Assembly: GCA_023053575.1 (NCBI GenBank)
Contig: JAKZAP010000003.1
Location: 6,982,561-7,046,560 of the forward strand
Reading direction: 5' to 3'
Length of the DNA stretch: 64,000 bases
From: Branchinecta lynchi
Lineage: Eukaryota; Arthropoda; Branchiopoda; Anostraca; Branchinectidae
The notes under the pieces were generated by a model. That model saw only the letters and a program-made list of their open reading frames with translations, was not told the DNA's origin and did not search any database. Within the stretch, counting starts at the first letter, position 1. Every line of letters starts with the position of its first letter. Shown here piece after piece: positions 1-9,938 of this stretch. The position numbers and the translations under genes are program-made.

Positions 1-423
1 GAAGCATGCGTCGAACGTTTTGGTGAGGATGTGAATGACAGCGTAGTAATTCACGAGATCCGAAATGGTTTACCCGATAAGTACGCGAAACTCCTGTATG
101 AAAAGTCGCCCGCTAAATTGGAAAAGTGCGTCGGGATTTTGGCAAATGCTGAAGAGGTGGAAGCAGCTATGCGTATGCGGTCGTTGGTAAAGGCAGCAGG
201 TGCGTCTAATAACGTTTCGGCTAGTCGTGGTGATTCGCACGTTCAAAATTATCGAGGCGGTTATTCACGCGGTCGCAAGCATAATGTTTCTGTTGCCAAT
301 GGTTCGAGACCGGCACAGAACAAGTACTCAAAAGATGGAAAGCCGATTTGCAATCGCTGTTCCAAAGTGGGACATATCGCCGTCAAATGTCGCGTTCATT
401 TAAACTCGTCCGGTCGCCAGTAA
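1..423 (+). CDS. gag: Gag C-terminal part (nucleocapsid zinc knuckle), truncated by window edge
   Basis: The frame is open from base 1 to the TAA at 421-423, so the true start lies outside the window; the Met at 31 is internal. Gag forms the particle that packages element RNA. A CCHC zinc knuckle (C-X2-C-X4-H-X4-C) begins with the CNRC residues at about 349-360 and follows a basic, Gly/Arg-rich stretch, as in nucleocapsid domains. The last codons contain a slippery heptamer at 399-405 from which ribosomes can enter the pol frame. The domain assignment rests on the knuckle and position; the upstream residues are not individually diagnostic. Confidence 0.85.
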   Translation, partial: EACVERFGEDVNDSVVIHEIRNGLPDKYAKLLYEKSPAKLEKCVGILANAEEVEAAMRMRSLVKAAGASNNVSASRGDSHVQNYRGGYSRGRKHNVSVANGSRPAQNKYSKDGKPICNRCSKVGHIAVKCRVHLNSSGRQ

Positions 424-3400
424 AAGCAGGTGCTCGCGACCCGTCGGTTAAAATTTTGCCTGCAGCCAAACGTGTAAATGAGGTTTATACCGGAAATTGG
501 CAAGATCTGCCAATGATTAAATGTTTTGTCGCGAAGGATCGAAGCATTTTTTCACTTTTTGATTCCGGTGCGGCGAAATCTCTGATTAGGTCTAGTGTTT
601 TTAGGAAACTAGATCAGTCGTGTGTGGTGGAACAAGAGAAGGAGGAGGGGGCTTTTAGGTCTATAACAGGCAATTCGCTAAGATATAGTAGTCGCGCTGT
701 TATTAGTCTGATGTTGAATGGAAGATGTGCTACATTTGAAGTTTATGTTTGCGATGAGTTGCCGTACCCTCTCGTAATTGGTTTCACCGATATGAAGCGT
801 AATAAGTTGATGTTTGACGCGGAATTTTGTGAGGTTTTCTTCAAAGACAGATTGTCTAAAGACTCACGAGATTGTAATGTTGTGGCTGTAGAGGCAAAAG
901 TTGAGGCGAAGAAATCTGAATTAGGTTCGAATCCTAACGTCAGTGCTGGATTTCATTCCGCTCCGGAAAATGCCAGTTCCGTAGAGCCACCGATTTTGAC
1001 AGACGCGACCGTTTTCGAGGCTTGTAGCGAGCCTATACCGGTTACTGATCGAGTTGTTGTTATCATATCAAACCGTGTTACCGTTAACCCTTCGTCAATT
1101 TCCCGCATAGATGTTTGTTTGAAAACGAAGAAAGCTACACCTACGTTAGGCTATTTTCCTGGGAAACAGTATAAAGGTTTAGATATTGAAGATCAAGTTG
1201 TTGAGGTTTCCACGAGTGGTCGTTTCTGCTTACTCGTTACCAACACATCAGATCAACCTGTTTCTCTTCGTAAATCAGAGATAGGCTACTTAGTCCCGCT
1301 ATGCGAGTCAGACATTCATTCTGATGCGCAAGGGGTTATTAACTATGTGTCTGGTTTGATAAATAGCGTCGCTGTTAGCAATACGAGTACTAAGCCTAGT
1401 GATCTATCCGTTCCTAAGGACCCTAAGGATATGACGAAAGAAGAATTCACCGAACTGTTCGATTTGTCACATCTGGAATCAGAACAAGTCAAGAATCACT
1501 TCTTAGATTTAGCGTACAAACGGAGACTAGCTTTTGCTACGCACGAATCGCATTTAGACGCTTGTGATCTCATTTCACATGCGATTAATACGAATGGTGC
1601 ACCACCCGTTAAGAGTCGCCCTTACACTGTGCCCCATGCACAGCGTGAGATACTGAAGTCTAAGATAGATGGTTTGCTAGAATCTAAGATAATAGAAGAA
1701 TGCGACGGACCTTACTCTTCACCGGTTATTTTACTGAAGAAGAAGAATTTGGGAGAGTATAGAATGGCTGTCGACTACAGAAAATTGAATCGAGATACGG
1801 TGAAAGATTGCTACAATTTACCGAATATCCAAGATATGCTGGATCGCATGTCTCTTAGTCGTGTCTTTTCGCAGTTAGATTTTTTGTCAGGATTCTACCA
1901 GTGTTTAGTGGAGGAAGAGGACAGGGATAAAACAGGTTTTATAACTCCATTTGGCCTGTTCCGTTTCATTCGAGCGCCGTTTGGTCTGTGCAACATGCCA
2001 GCAACCTTCCAACGCTTGATGGAACGAGTGTTTAGATCCCTGTTGTTCAAGTACCTAGAATGTTTTTTAGATGATGTTACGGTTCACACACGAGATACGA
2101 AAGATCAGTTAGATTGTCTAGAGGTTGTGTTAGATAAGGTAATTGAGGCTCATCTAAAACTACGTCCTTCCAAATGCTCGTTTCTAGCTACTTCAGTTAC
2201 GGTGTTGGGTCATGTTTTGTCGAATGGTACAATAAAACCGGATCCGAATAAAATTGCCGCGATTAAAAATCTGAAATATCCATCGAACATAAAAGAAGTT
2301 CGGTCTGCGGTCGGTTTATTTTCGTGGTTCCGGAAATACGTACCAGATTTTTCCCAGATCGCCATGCCTCTTACGGCATTGATGAAAAAAGGCATTCCAT
2401 TTAAGTTCGAAAGTGTTGAAAAAGCAGCTTTTGATATTCTTCGACAGAAACTTATGGTGGAGCCTATCCTTGGCTTAGCTAGACCAGGAGAAGGTGGTTA
2501 CATACTATCTACAGATGCTTCAAAAGAGGCAATTGCTTGTAAGTTGTCGCAAATGCAAGATGGGAGGGAAGTTGTATTGCATTATGGTTCTCGTCGTCTT
2601 AATAAGGCTGAGGCTAATTACACAGTTACGGAGATGGAAGCACTTAGCGTAGTTCATTTTATCAAGCAGTTTCGTCAGTATCTTTATGGTACCCGCTTCA
2701 AAGTAGAGACTGACCATAACAGTCTCCGTTGGCTTATGACGACAAAAGAGCCTACTGGAAGACTAGCTCGTTGGGCGCTAACTCTGCAAGAGTATGACTT
2801 TGAGATTGTTTATCGTCCTGGACCGATGAACGTTGTCCCGGATGCTTTAAGTCGTTTGCCCACGATTAATTCTATTTCTCCACAGCCTAAGTTAGTTTTC
2901 CCAGTGTTACCGCCATCTATTGATTTATCGCAGCTTCGGAAAAGTCAAAAGCAAGATAAAGATTGTCTTGCAATGATTCGCTATTTGTCTCAAGGTGTAC
3001 AAATGCCGTACGATTTGGAAAGAAGAGTTATAAGGGAAATTCAGAATTTTTTTGTTGAGGATGGAATTTTGTGTCATGCGTCTGTGCCGTCTGGGAAATG
3101 TCGAAAGTCTGATGTCGTGTTAGTCCCAGTAATACCGCATGCTATGATTCCTCAGATTTTGAATGATTTTCATGAATCACCTTACGGAGGTCATTTTTCA
3201 TCATCAAAAACGTACGCAAAACTTCGTGATCATGTTTTCTTCTTTAAGATGTACTCAGTATGTAAGATGTTTTGTGAATCGTGCGAAAAATGCCTAAAAA
3301 GGAAACCGATGAATGTTACTCCGAATGCTCCTCTGCAGGAAATGCCTGTCCCTGCAGGAGTACTTGATATGGTTTTTGTTGATTTAGTTGGACCATTTCC

Positions 3401-4766
3401 GAAAACGTCCAACGGTAATACGTACATATTATCGATTACGGATTATTTTTCACGTCATGTACATCTAGTACCCATTGTGGACGCTAAAGCCAATACATTT
3501 TTGAGAGCTTTTGTTGAGAAATATTGTCACATATTTGGGTTTTGTCACACACTGATGTCTGATAATGGTAGTCATTTCAAAAATTCAGAAGTTGATGTTT
3601 TTTGTAAAAACATGAATATCGTGCACAAATTTTCTAGCGCGGAACATCCTGCTTCAATGGGAATTTTAGAGAGAAGACATAGAGACATAGCTTCCATTTT
3701 GTCTCAGTTTGTAGACCAGTCACATCGAGATGACTGGGACAGTTGGCTTTCTTACGTTTCTTTTTGCATGAACACCGCTTTCCATGAGTCCTTACAGGAT
3801 AACAGCTTTTTCCTCATGTTTTTGCGTGACGCCGTTCTGCCGGTAGATGCCCTCATGAAATCCAGAACCTTTTATGATTCACACGTATCATATAAATCGG
3901 AAATGCTTGGAAGGATGCAGAAAACTTACGAACATGTGTGGAAAAATATTGATGAAAGTAGGGATACGCAAAAGTTTCAGCATGATAAAAAGTCACATTT
4001 TAAACCACACGAAGTGGGAGACGTGGTTTATTTAAGAATTTTGAAGAAGGGAAGAGCACATAAGTTGAATGACACTCATTTTGAAGGACCTTATCGTGTG
4101 ATTGCAAAGGTCGGAGTAGTCGATTACGTCATAAAACATATGCATAAAAAGTTGAAGCAAAAGACGGTGCACTACGATTTGTTAAAACCGGGAAAAACTC
4201 GTAACCCTTGGGTGGTTGACCCACTTGACCAGGGGGAGGAAGAAAGGGAGGATTCCGATTTTGGGGATGGGGAGGATGTAGTTAGAAATAGTGACGTTAG
4301 CAACCCACTAACCCAATCTAACGATGACACAGACTTGGAAGCTGCAGATCTGTCTGTATCTATTCCTCATCCTCGCACTCCCAATGACGGTAATTTGACG
4401 ACAAGGACGGATGCTCGACCAACTTTGACTAGTACGCCACTTTTGACTCGTACTGAGACACGCACACAGACACCACGTCACACGCCATTTCATTCATTTT
4501 TAAGTGCAGAAGATTCTGGACACTTACAGCCGCGTGCGCTTTTCCCAGAAAATGATACAGATCGTAGTGAATTGGTGCTGGAATTGTCGGAATCTCCAGA
4601 GGAACCGGCTGTTGAGGATAGTCCGACGGTTGACCCACCAAATTTGCGCCCTTCACGAATGACGAAACCACCGGAACGATTGGGATATGATCGCCCTGGC
4701 GGAGTAAACGCCACAGGCATTGATAAGGCGATGGCCTTGAGCATTTTACAGAAATTGTTGGAATGA
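348..4766 (+). CDS. pol: Gypsy Pol polyprotein (protease, RT, RNase H, integrase)
   Basis: The frame is intact, 1472 codons from its first Met, but translation probably enters near 402 by frameshift, so that Met need not be used. Residues here count from it. Protease: LFDSGAAKS with D72. Reverse transcriptase: LDFLSG and the catalytic box FLDD at 573-576, with Phe where most relatives have Tyr. RNase H: TDAS with D723, then TEMEAL and TDHNSL. Integrase: an HHCC zinc site (HESPYGGH, CESCEKC), then D1012, D1072 (SDNGSHF) and E1108, an exact D,D35E spacing, followed by a GPY/F module (FEGPYRVIAK). The Ser/Thr/Pro-rich C-terminus (about 1290-1460) has no recognised domain. A long linker separates protease from RT. 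All catalytic residues are present, so the enzyme set may be functional. Confidence 0.95.
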   Translation: MQSLFQSGTYRRQMSRSFKLVRSPVKAGARDPSVKILPAAKRVNEVYTGNWQDLPMIKCFVAKDRSIFSLFDSGAAKSLIRSSVFRKLDQSCVVEQEKEEGAFRSITGNSLRYSSRAVISLMLNGRCATFEVYVCDELPYPLVIGFTDMKRNKLMFDAEFCEVFFKDRLSKDSRDCNVVAVEAKVEAKKSELGSNPNVSAGFHSAPENASSVEPPILTDATVFEACSEPIPVTDRVVVIISNRVTVNPSSISRIDVCLKTKKATPTLGYFPGKQYKGLDIEDQVVEVSTSGRFCLLVTNTSDQPVSLRKSEIGYLVPLCESDIHSDAQGVINYVSGLINSVAVSNTSTKPSDLSVPKDPKDMTKEEFTELFDLSHLESEQVKNHFLDLAYKRRLAFATHESHLDACDLISHAINTNGAPPVKSRPYTVPHAQREILKSKIDGLLESKIIEECDGPYSSPVILLKKKNLGEYRMAVDYRKLNRDTVKDCYNLPNIQDMLDRMSLSRVFSQLDFLSGFYQCLVEEEDRDKTGFITPFGLFRFIRAPFGLCNMPATFQRLMERVFRSLLFKYLECFLDDVTVHTRDTKDQLDCLEVVLDKVIEAHLKLRPSKCSFLATSVTVLGHVLSNGTIKPDPNKIAAIKNLKYPSNIKEVRSAVGLFSWFRKYVPDFSQIAMPLTALMKKGIPFKFESVEKAAFDILRQKLMVEPILGLARPGEGGYILSTDASKEAIACKLSQMQDGREVVLHYGSRRLNKAEANYTVTEMEALSVVHFIKQFRQYLYGTRFKVETDHNSLRWLMTTKEPTGRLARWALTLQEYDFEIVYRPGPMNVVPDALSRLPTINSISPQPKLVFPVLPPSIDLSQLRKSQKQDKDCLAMIRYLSQGVQMPYDLERRVIREIQNFFVEDGILCHASVPSGKCRKSDVVLVPVIPHAMIPQILNDFHESPYGGHFSSSKTYAKLRDHVFFFKMYSVCKMFCESCEKCLKRKPMNVTPNAPLQEMPVPAGVLDMVFVDLVGPFPKTSNGNTYILSITDYFSRHVHLVPIVDAKANTFLRAFVEKYCHIFGFCHTLMSDNGSHFKNSEVDVFCKNMNIVHKFSSAEHPASMGILERRHRDIASILSQFVDQSHRDDWDSWLSYVSFCMNTAFHESLQDNSFFLMFLRDAVLPVDALMKSRTFYDSHVSYKSEMLGRMQKTYEHVWKNIDESRDTQKFQHDKKSHFKPHEVGDVVYLRILKKGRAHKLNDTHFEGPYRVIAKVGVVDYVIKHMHKKLKQKTVHYDLLKPGKTRNPWVVDPLDQGEEEREDSDFGDGEDVVRNSDVSNPLTQSNDDTDLEAADLSVSIPHPRTPNDGNLTTRTDARPTLTSTPLLTRTETRTQTPRHTPFHSFLSAEDSGHLQPRALFPENDTDRSELVLELSESPEEPAVEDSPTVDPPNLRPSRMTKPPERLGYDRPGGVNATGIDKAMALSILQKLLE
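399..463 (+). promoter_or_regulatory. Probable -1 ribosomal frameshift signal with pseudoknot
   Basis: TTTAAAC at 399-405 is read T_TTA_AAC in the gag frame, the canonical X_XXY_YYZ arrangement. Pol lies in the -1 frame and overlaps the end of gag. After a 6-nt spacer, GGTCGC (412-417) can pair with GCGACC (436-441) around an 18-nt loop. Loop bases GCAGG (426-430) can pair with CCTGC (459-463), making an H-type pseudoknot. The heptamer, frame and pairing are read directly; function is inferred from known -1 frameshift sites. Confidence 0.75.
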
Positions 4767-6030
4767 TCTTGTATCACTCCAAAAATTACTGAAGAAACTT
4801 GTTGTTTTTATAGGAAATAGGATGTCGAATAAGAATTTTTTTGGGTGTGTGAAAATTATGTTACTTGTGATATGTTGCTGGTGATTTCCAGCTTTTGTAA
4901 ATACCTTGTCTACCGCTATGAATTTTGCAGGTGATGATTTTTGTGATGAGTTATGTCAACCACCTCTGTCGCTGCCATCGACTGCATCGTCAGGTCACAC
5001 CCTCTACAATAAACCGCGAAGAAGATGTCATGCCCAGCAATTTGAAGCAGCGTGTTGCAGCCCAAAGTCAGCCTAAGTCTCAGCTCGTATGGGAGATGTT
5101 TCCCTCGTCAGTTGCCGTTGTTGCGCGTACAGTTCAGTACGTCGCCGAAGGAACTGTCTGCTGTTGCTGTGTGGTGGCGTTCAAGCCACAGGTGTGCTCG
5201 ATACTGAGCAGTTTGAAGAAGATAAGCTGAGCAGCTGCATTGCCAGGGGCAGGAGTAACACGGCTGCCTGCGTTTGTCCGCGTTTGTCTGCGTTTGAAAA
5301 CTTCAGTTTGCGCATCCTCGCGTTAATCCACGTTGTTGTCATCAACCTACGCATCCTTGCGTCAATCAACGATGTCGTCGTAAACCTGCGCATCCTTGCG
5401 CTCCGACGTTTGTCGACATCACCCAGCGCATCATACATTTATCTGCGTTTGTCGACGTCACTGCCACCCCCACGTTATGTGCATTTGTCGACGTCATTTT
5501 GCGCATCCTTACGGTTATCAGCGTTCGTCACTTTCAAGCTGCGCAACCATGCGTTGCTTACCTACGATTGTTTACGTTGACTGCGTTAGACTACGTTTTG
5601 CTCCTCCAGTCAACTGTAACCTACTGTCAGTCGTCGTCTTGGTATGCTCCAGTCGACGCCCTACCAGTCGTCGTCGTCGGCATCAGGAGCAGCGAAGCTG
5701 AGGATGATCGTGATCGTGATTCGTGTGCGGTATAGACAATCGGCAAGAAGGACTTGAGGTGTGACTACGGTGCAGTGCGATAGGTCGAATTGCGTTATCA
5801 CTTTGATACGCTTTCTGAAAATGTTATATGTCCGTATCGGTCGGATACGTGTTATTGTGATCGGAAAAACAACTTTAAAAGTTTTGTTATGTTTTGGCAA
5901 CATTTGCATTTGTTTTGTGCTGGGAGGTATTTTAGATAGGGGGTTGGATCAAGGGAGGAGTAAAATAAAATTGGGGCAGATTAAAATTGAATTTCAGAAC
6001 TGAGGTCAGTTCTTTTTGGAAGGGGGGAGG
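4767..6030 (+). other. Non-coding retroelement tail with GCGCATCC-type short repeats and polypurine tract
   Basis: Between pol and the LTR there is about 1.26 kb with no convincing gene. Short open frames at 5089-5735 arise from a degenerate simple repeat built on GCGCATCCTTGCG and TTTGTCGAC motifs (about 5300-5530). Just before the LTR, 6014-6030 is purine-rich (GGAAGGGGGGAGG), a good polypurine tract for plus-strand priming. An env-like third frame would be expected here in errantivirus-type elements, but I cannot support one. Confidence 0.6.
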
Positions 6031-6396
6031 TGTAACCAAGGTGTACTTTCACCAAGGGAGTTCACGACACCTTGGTTTCTATAAGTTTAATTCCGCCAGG
6101 TAACAACAGGTTCCTGGCGATGAATAACCTGAGCCATTCAAGTTTGAATTGGGGCGAAATTTAATACAATGCTGGGCAGTCTGTTTTGAGTGGGACCGGT
6201 GAACGGTCGTTGCTGGAGATGTTAAAAGTTAAGTGTTGAGTTTTATTTATTACCTGCTATCTATCGCCATTGTATTGTAAATGTAAATACACGAATATGT
6301 TTTTCTACAATTGACCAACGAGGTAGAGTTTAGTGGGTGTTTTTATTTTGGTTTTGTTAAGCATGGTCCACACCGCTCGGGGACCATGTCGTAACA
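6031..6396 (+). repeat. 3' LTR of the gypsy element
   Basis: The LTR is called from the polypurine tract immediately upstream, the TG start (TGTAACCAAGG) and a CA end (GTCGTAACA). Its length (about 366 bp) is ordinary for this group. The 5' LTR is not in the window, so the right edge is uncertain; a second candidate end, CCGTAACA, lies at 6413. Confidence 0.65.
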
Positions 6397-6987
6397 GATA
6401 ACTTTCCGTAACAGTAGAGAGATTAAAGACGTAGTAAAATTAACGCTTAGTAACAGCTAATTAACGCTATATAACATCATCCTTGTCCCTTCGAAGATTG
6501 TATCTGTCGATCCTAAAACCATGAAGTGGAGTCTTTGCTTGAGCCATATGGCGATATTCTTCCCGAGCCAGACTGCTTGAAGCAAGAGGTTGAGCTTTGG
6601 CGCAGCAAATGGGAAAAAGTTCTGATCACAGACAGGCTTTCTTGTGCTGTATCTTCTCTTCACGAATGCGATCACCGATCATCACCGACAGAAGACTCTA
6701 GAATGTCTGTCAAATTAGTGGGAAAGAAGTTTAGCAATCGGTTTAGCATTTGGCAATTATCGTTTTTGCAAAGCAACCGAGGTATCAGATACCACGGTAA
6801 TGGTATCTGCAATAATGCAACTATTGGGTATTGGTTTATCTAAAATGCAACAGGGATATTGGCATATGCTTATGTAAATTTATGTGCGTATTTATTGACA
6901 GAAATATAATCAGCTTACTTTTCATTAATGTCTCTTAGTTAGGATTGAAATGTAAAGTAAAGTAGACTTCCTTGGTCTTCGTCTTAA
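6397..6987. other. No gene seen
   Basis: AT-rich intergenic DNA. A short block of TACCACGG/GGTATC words (about 6780-6835) resembles one at 42490-42640 and is probably a repeat fragment. No RNA gene or exon is supported. Confidence 0.4.
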
Positions 6988-7378
6988 AGCCGCTTCCAAA
7001 ATGACGCGTCGTTGCGATGCCCTGCATATGTGTTTACCTTGCGCTGCGTATCTTTCGCACCTGCTCGACACGCTTTCACGGTGGATGTGTATCTACATTT
7101 CCCTTTCTCGGTTTCTTATGCAGAATTCTCGTTTCTTTCACCATTACTAAGTATTTCTTCATCGTTAGTTGGTTTTCTCCAATTTGTCTTCAGAAACTTC
7201 CGTTTTTCACTGAAAAATCTGATGCGTATGCGTCGACGCAACGCAAGAGTATAAATTGGTTCTATTCTTGCGTTGCGTTTTATTTGTCTGCGTAAGCTCT
7301 GCGTTGCGTCACCGCAAGCGCGACGCAGTGGTTGCGTAGCTCTTTGAGACATCCTCAACGCACCAGTGTGAAAGCGGC
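6988..7378. mobile_element. MITE flanked by TTAA
   Basis: The ends are inverted: left AGCCGCTTCCA and right AAGCGGC (preceded by AGTGTGA), with TTAA at 6984-6987 and 7379-7382. The interior (391 bp) carries CGACGCAACGC-type words in both orientations and no coding sequence. TTAA duplication is typical of piggyBac and Kolobok transposons; the superfamily is inferred. Confidence 0.65.
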
Positions 7379-7544
7379 TTAAGACAAGAGCTAAAATCTT
7401 GGTATTGACGTTTTATTCTTGTCGACATCACTGACTGCTTTCAAAAGTCGGGCATGAGAAGCTTCAACGTGCTTTTTTGTGACACTTGCCTGCCGGCCAA
7501 GTAACATACACCGATCACTTTTTCGTCGGTCGGTCAGTCCGGTG

Positions 7545-8522
7545 TTTGCGAGTTAGGGTACTTCCAGATGCGCTAGGACGATGAAACTTGGCTGGCATAT
7601 TAGGAACCCGCCCAAACCAACTTGGAAATAGTCATTTGCCCGATCCGACCATCCTGAGGGGATGGAGGGGAGCCGGAATCCGGAATTGAGTGGCATGCAT
7701 AACTTTCGAATCTTAAGGTCCTAATCCAAACGTCTGTTTACCTTTTTTAGTAATCGCATGCCACAGGTTTATTTTGAATTGAACGCGATTGCCGGGTTGC
7801 TGCTTCGGCTCGAGAAAAAAAAGTCTTGTTTTCTAGATGACGAGATTTTCCAGGACTGATTAGCAAAGAATTTTAAGACCTAATTGATAATTTTTGTATG
7901 TCTTCAGAGGTACCACACTGGTCTTGGTTTTTTAATGTATTTGTATTTGTAATAAACAGTTGGAGCATTAGATGGAAGACCCTTGGCTCCTTACGTGCGA
8001 TAACAGCTGCCCGGGATAATCGGCTGAGATTTAGTCCAGACAGAGTTATTTCAAACCAAGGAAATTTGGTTTTTTTTTTTTAATTTGCTCATTGTTTTAC
8101 GGTGTTTTTAGTGGTTTTAAACATTCACAGTGACATAATAGGGAAGGTTAGCATTATGTATGTGGTAGAAAGACCGTTTTTTGTGGCCCGCTTTAACGAC
8201 TTGATATTTTTATTTATTTATTTATGACCAGCTTTTTGCGTAACAGCGGAGTATGAATAAAATACAAAAGTAAAATATAGATATTAAAACACTTAAACAA
8301 AACAATGTAAATAAACACGACAACATTCTTTTCATATAAATAAAAAACACACTAAATAGGCTTAAAATTTGTACACAGTGACAAGCACATTAATCGAGTT
8401 CAGGAATAAAAACTGGCTAATAATTTCATGGGCTGAGAGGGCAGGATATTTGGAAGAAGTCATCTCTCACATGTCCCATTTCGAGTCCGGACCGAATCCG
8501 ATGGATTTGGGGGGGGGGGGGG
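7545..8522. repeat. Fragments of the 'gatgaaacttgg' G-rich repeat family (J)
   Basis: 7545-7700 (TTCCAGATGCGCTAGGAC, then GATCCGACCATCC) matches the tandem array at 27.2-28.2 kb. A second fragment at 8445-8522 ends in an unbroken run of 14 G (8509-8522). The DNA between is AT-rich and shows no gene. Confidence 0.55.
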
Positions 8523-8673
8523 AAGTCGGAGGGGTGAACGATCAAGCACAAGTCCTATGTATACCGTTGACAGAACCGGCCGGATTAACTACGGTATGTA
8601 GGGTGCAACACGCTCAGAACGAAACAGCTGACGGGAAAATCGCTCATTTCACGGGCAAGTAAAGCTATTTTCG

Positions 8674-9842
8674 AACAAGTGCACAAGCGCTCAGACGTGA
8701 AGTGTAAAAGTAAAATGTTTATCATATTTATACAAACAGCTTTAGAACCAAGAAATTTCTCATCCGAGTAACCAAACAAGGACTGAAATAACCTAATTTG
8801 TAATCATCCCACTTTAAAAGCTTTAAATGTAAACAAACCGCCAGTATAAATCCAAAGAAATATTGAAGATCTTGCACGAATAGCATTACTTCGAACACTG
8901 AATTGTCTGCCAGCCAGTCCCACCCTTTAAACCTCTTTCCATTAGCAAGGTAATAACAAGCGCAATAAACCAAATCGTAGCAGCCGAATGCCCCCTTTGT
9001 CACAATTCATTAAGAACTGCTTATCATCGATCATATGACAAGACAGTCAAGTTTCCAACTGTTCATTTAAGATTAAAGTACGTCGCGTCGTCTTATTTGT
9101 TGCTGTTACACCCAATCCTCATCCATAGATATATCTCCCCAAAGATACAAGAGTTGGACTTGAGATCTGTCATTGACGAACTTAACTCATGGGAAATCTG
9201 GGCCCAGCTGTCCATGAACGGGAGGGGGGGGGGGATCGGGACCCATCAAAATACGTATTTACACCTCTTTCCCTCAAGTATGCCAGCTTTGAGTTTGATT
9301 CCAGTCACGGGTCAAACATAATTTCAGGGGCAATTTGGGCCCACTTGCCCATGAACGGGGAGGGTGGGGTCTGGTTCAACCCTCAACTTTCCCTAGCCCC
9401 TATGATCTAAAACACAAAGAAATTTCGTGGCCTTATCTCCAGTTAATGTCAAGTTAAAAATATAAAAAATGGGCAATCTGGGCCCAATTGCCCCTGAACC
9501 AAGTGGGGGTGGGGTTTAGGACCAGCAAAAAGTAAAAAGAGACCCCAATGCTCAACAATCCTACCTAGTTTCAACTTGATACCTGTTCATTCCTGTCACG
9601 GGTAACAAACTTTACTCCTAGGCAATCTGGGCCCATTTGCCAATGAGCCGGTTGGGTGTGGGGTGTCGGACCCCGAAAAGGCGCAACTAGACCCCAATAC
9701 CCTCCAGTGTACCAAGTTTGAACTTGATACTTGCACTGGTTCACGAGTTATGAGCTCCACAAAATATGGTGAAAACCGGAACCTGAAAGCTGCTACAGCG
9801 CTCGAAATAGTGGATTATTCCAAGGAACACTCCACTAAAAAC
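8674..9842 (+). repeat. Interspersed repeat C, copy 1
   Basis: This begins AACAAGTGCACAAG, runs through a conserved 5' block, then holds four imperfect about 145-bp units each starting GGGCAATCTGGGCCCA and followed by a G-rich stretch. It ends in a 28-bp near-palindrome (9809-9836, AGTGGA...TCCACT) plus AAAAAC. Copies 2 and 3 share both ends, which defines the element. It has no coding capacity; the class is unknown. Confidence 0.75.
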
Positions 9843-9938
9843 TACATTTCTGAACCATTTTATCGTAACAAGATAATTTGTAGTAATATTTTTGCTTTAT
9901 GGATCTAGAATAACGGAAAGGATCAGATTCAACTGCTT

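Larger units (their letters stand above)
1..6396 (+). mobile_element. Ty3/gypsy LTR retrotransposon, 5' part outside window
   Basis: This is one retroelement read in order: the end of gag with a zinc knuckle, a pol frame with protease, reverse transcriptase, RNase H and integrase, a long non-coding stretch, a purine-rich tract and a 3' LTR. The order RT-RNaseH-integrase is that of the Ty3/gypsy (Metaviridae) group. The 5' LTR, primer binding site and start of gag lie left of the window. Pol has no stop codon or frameshift over about 4.4 kb, so the insertion looks young. I see no convincing env frame after pol. Confidence 0.95.

Noticed and set aside
4925..5735. Possible env or third ORF of the gypsy element
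   Set aside because: Overlapping frames in all phases arise from a simple repeat; no signal peptide, cleavage site or transmembrane pattern is convincing.
9809..9842. Helitron 3' end in repeat C
   Set aside because: The hairpin is present, but the shared end is AAAAAC after CTAA and no TC start or A/T target could be shown.
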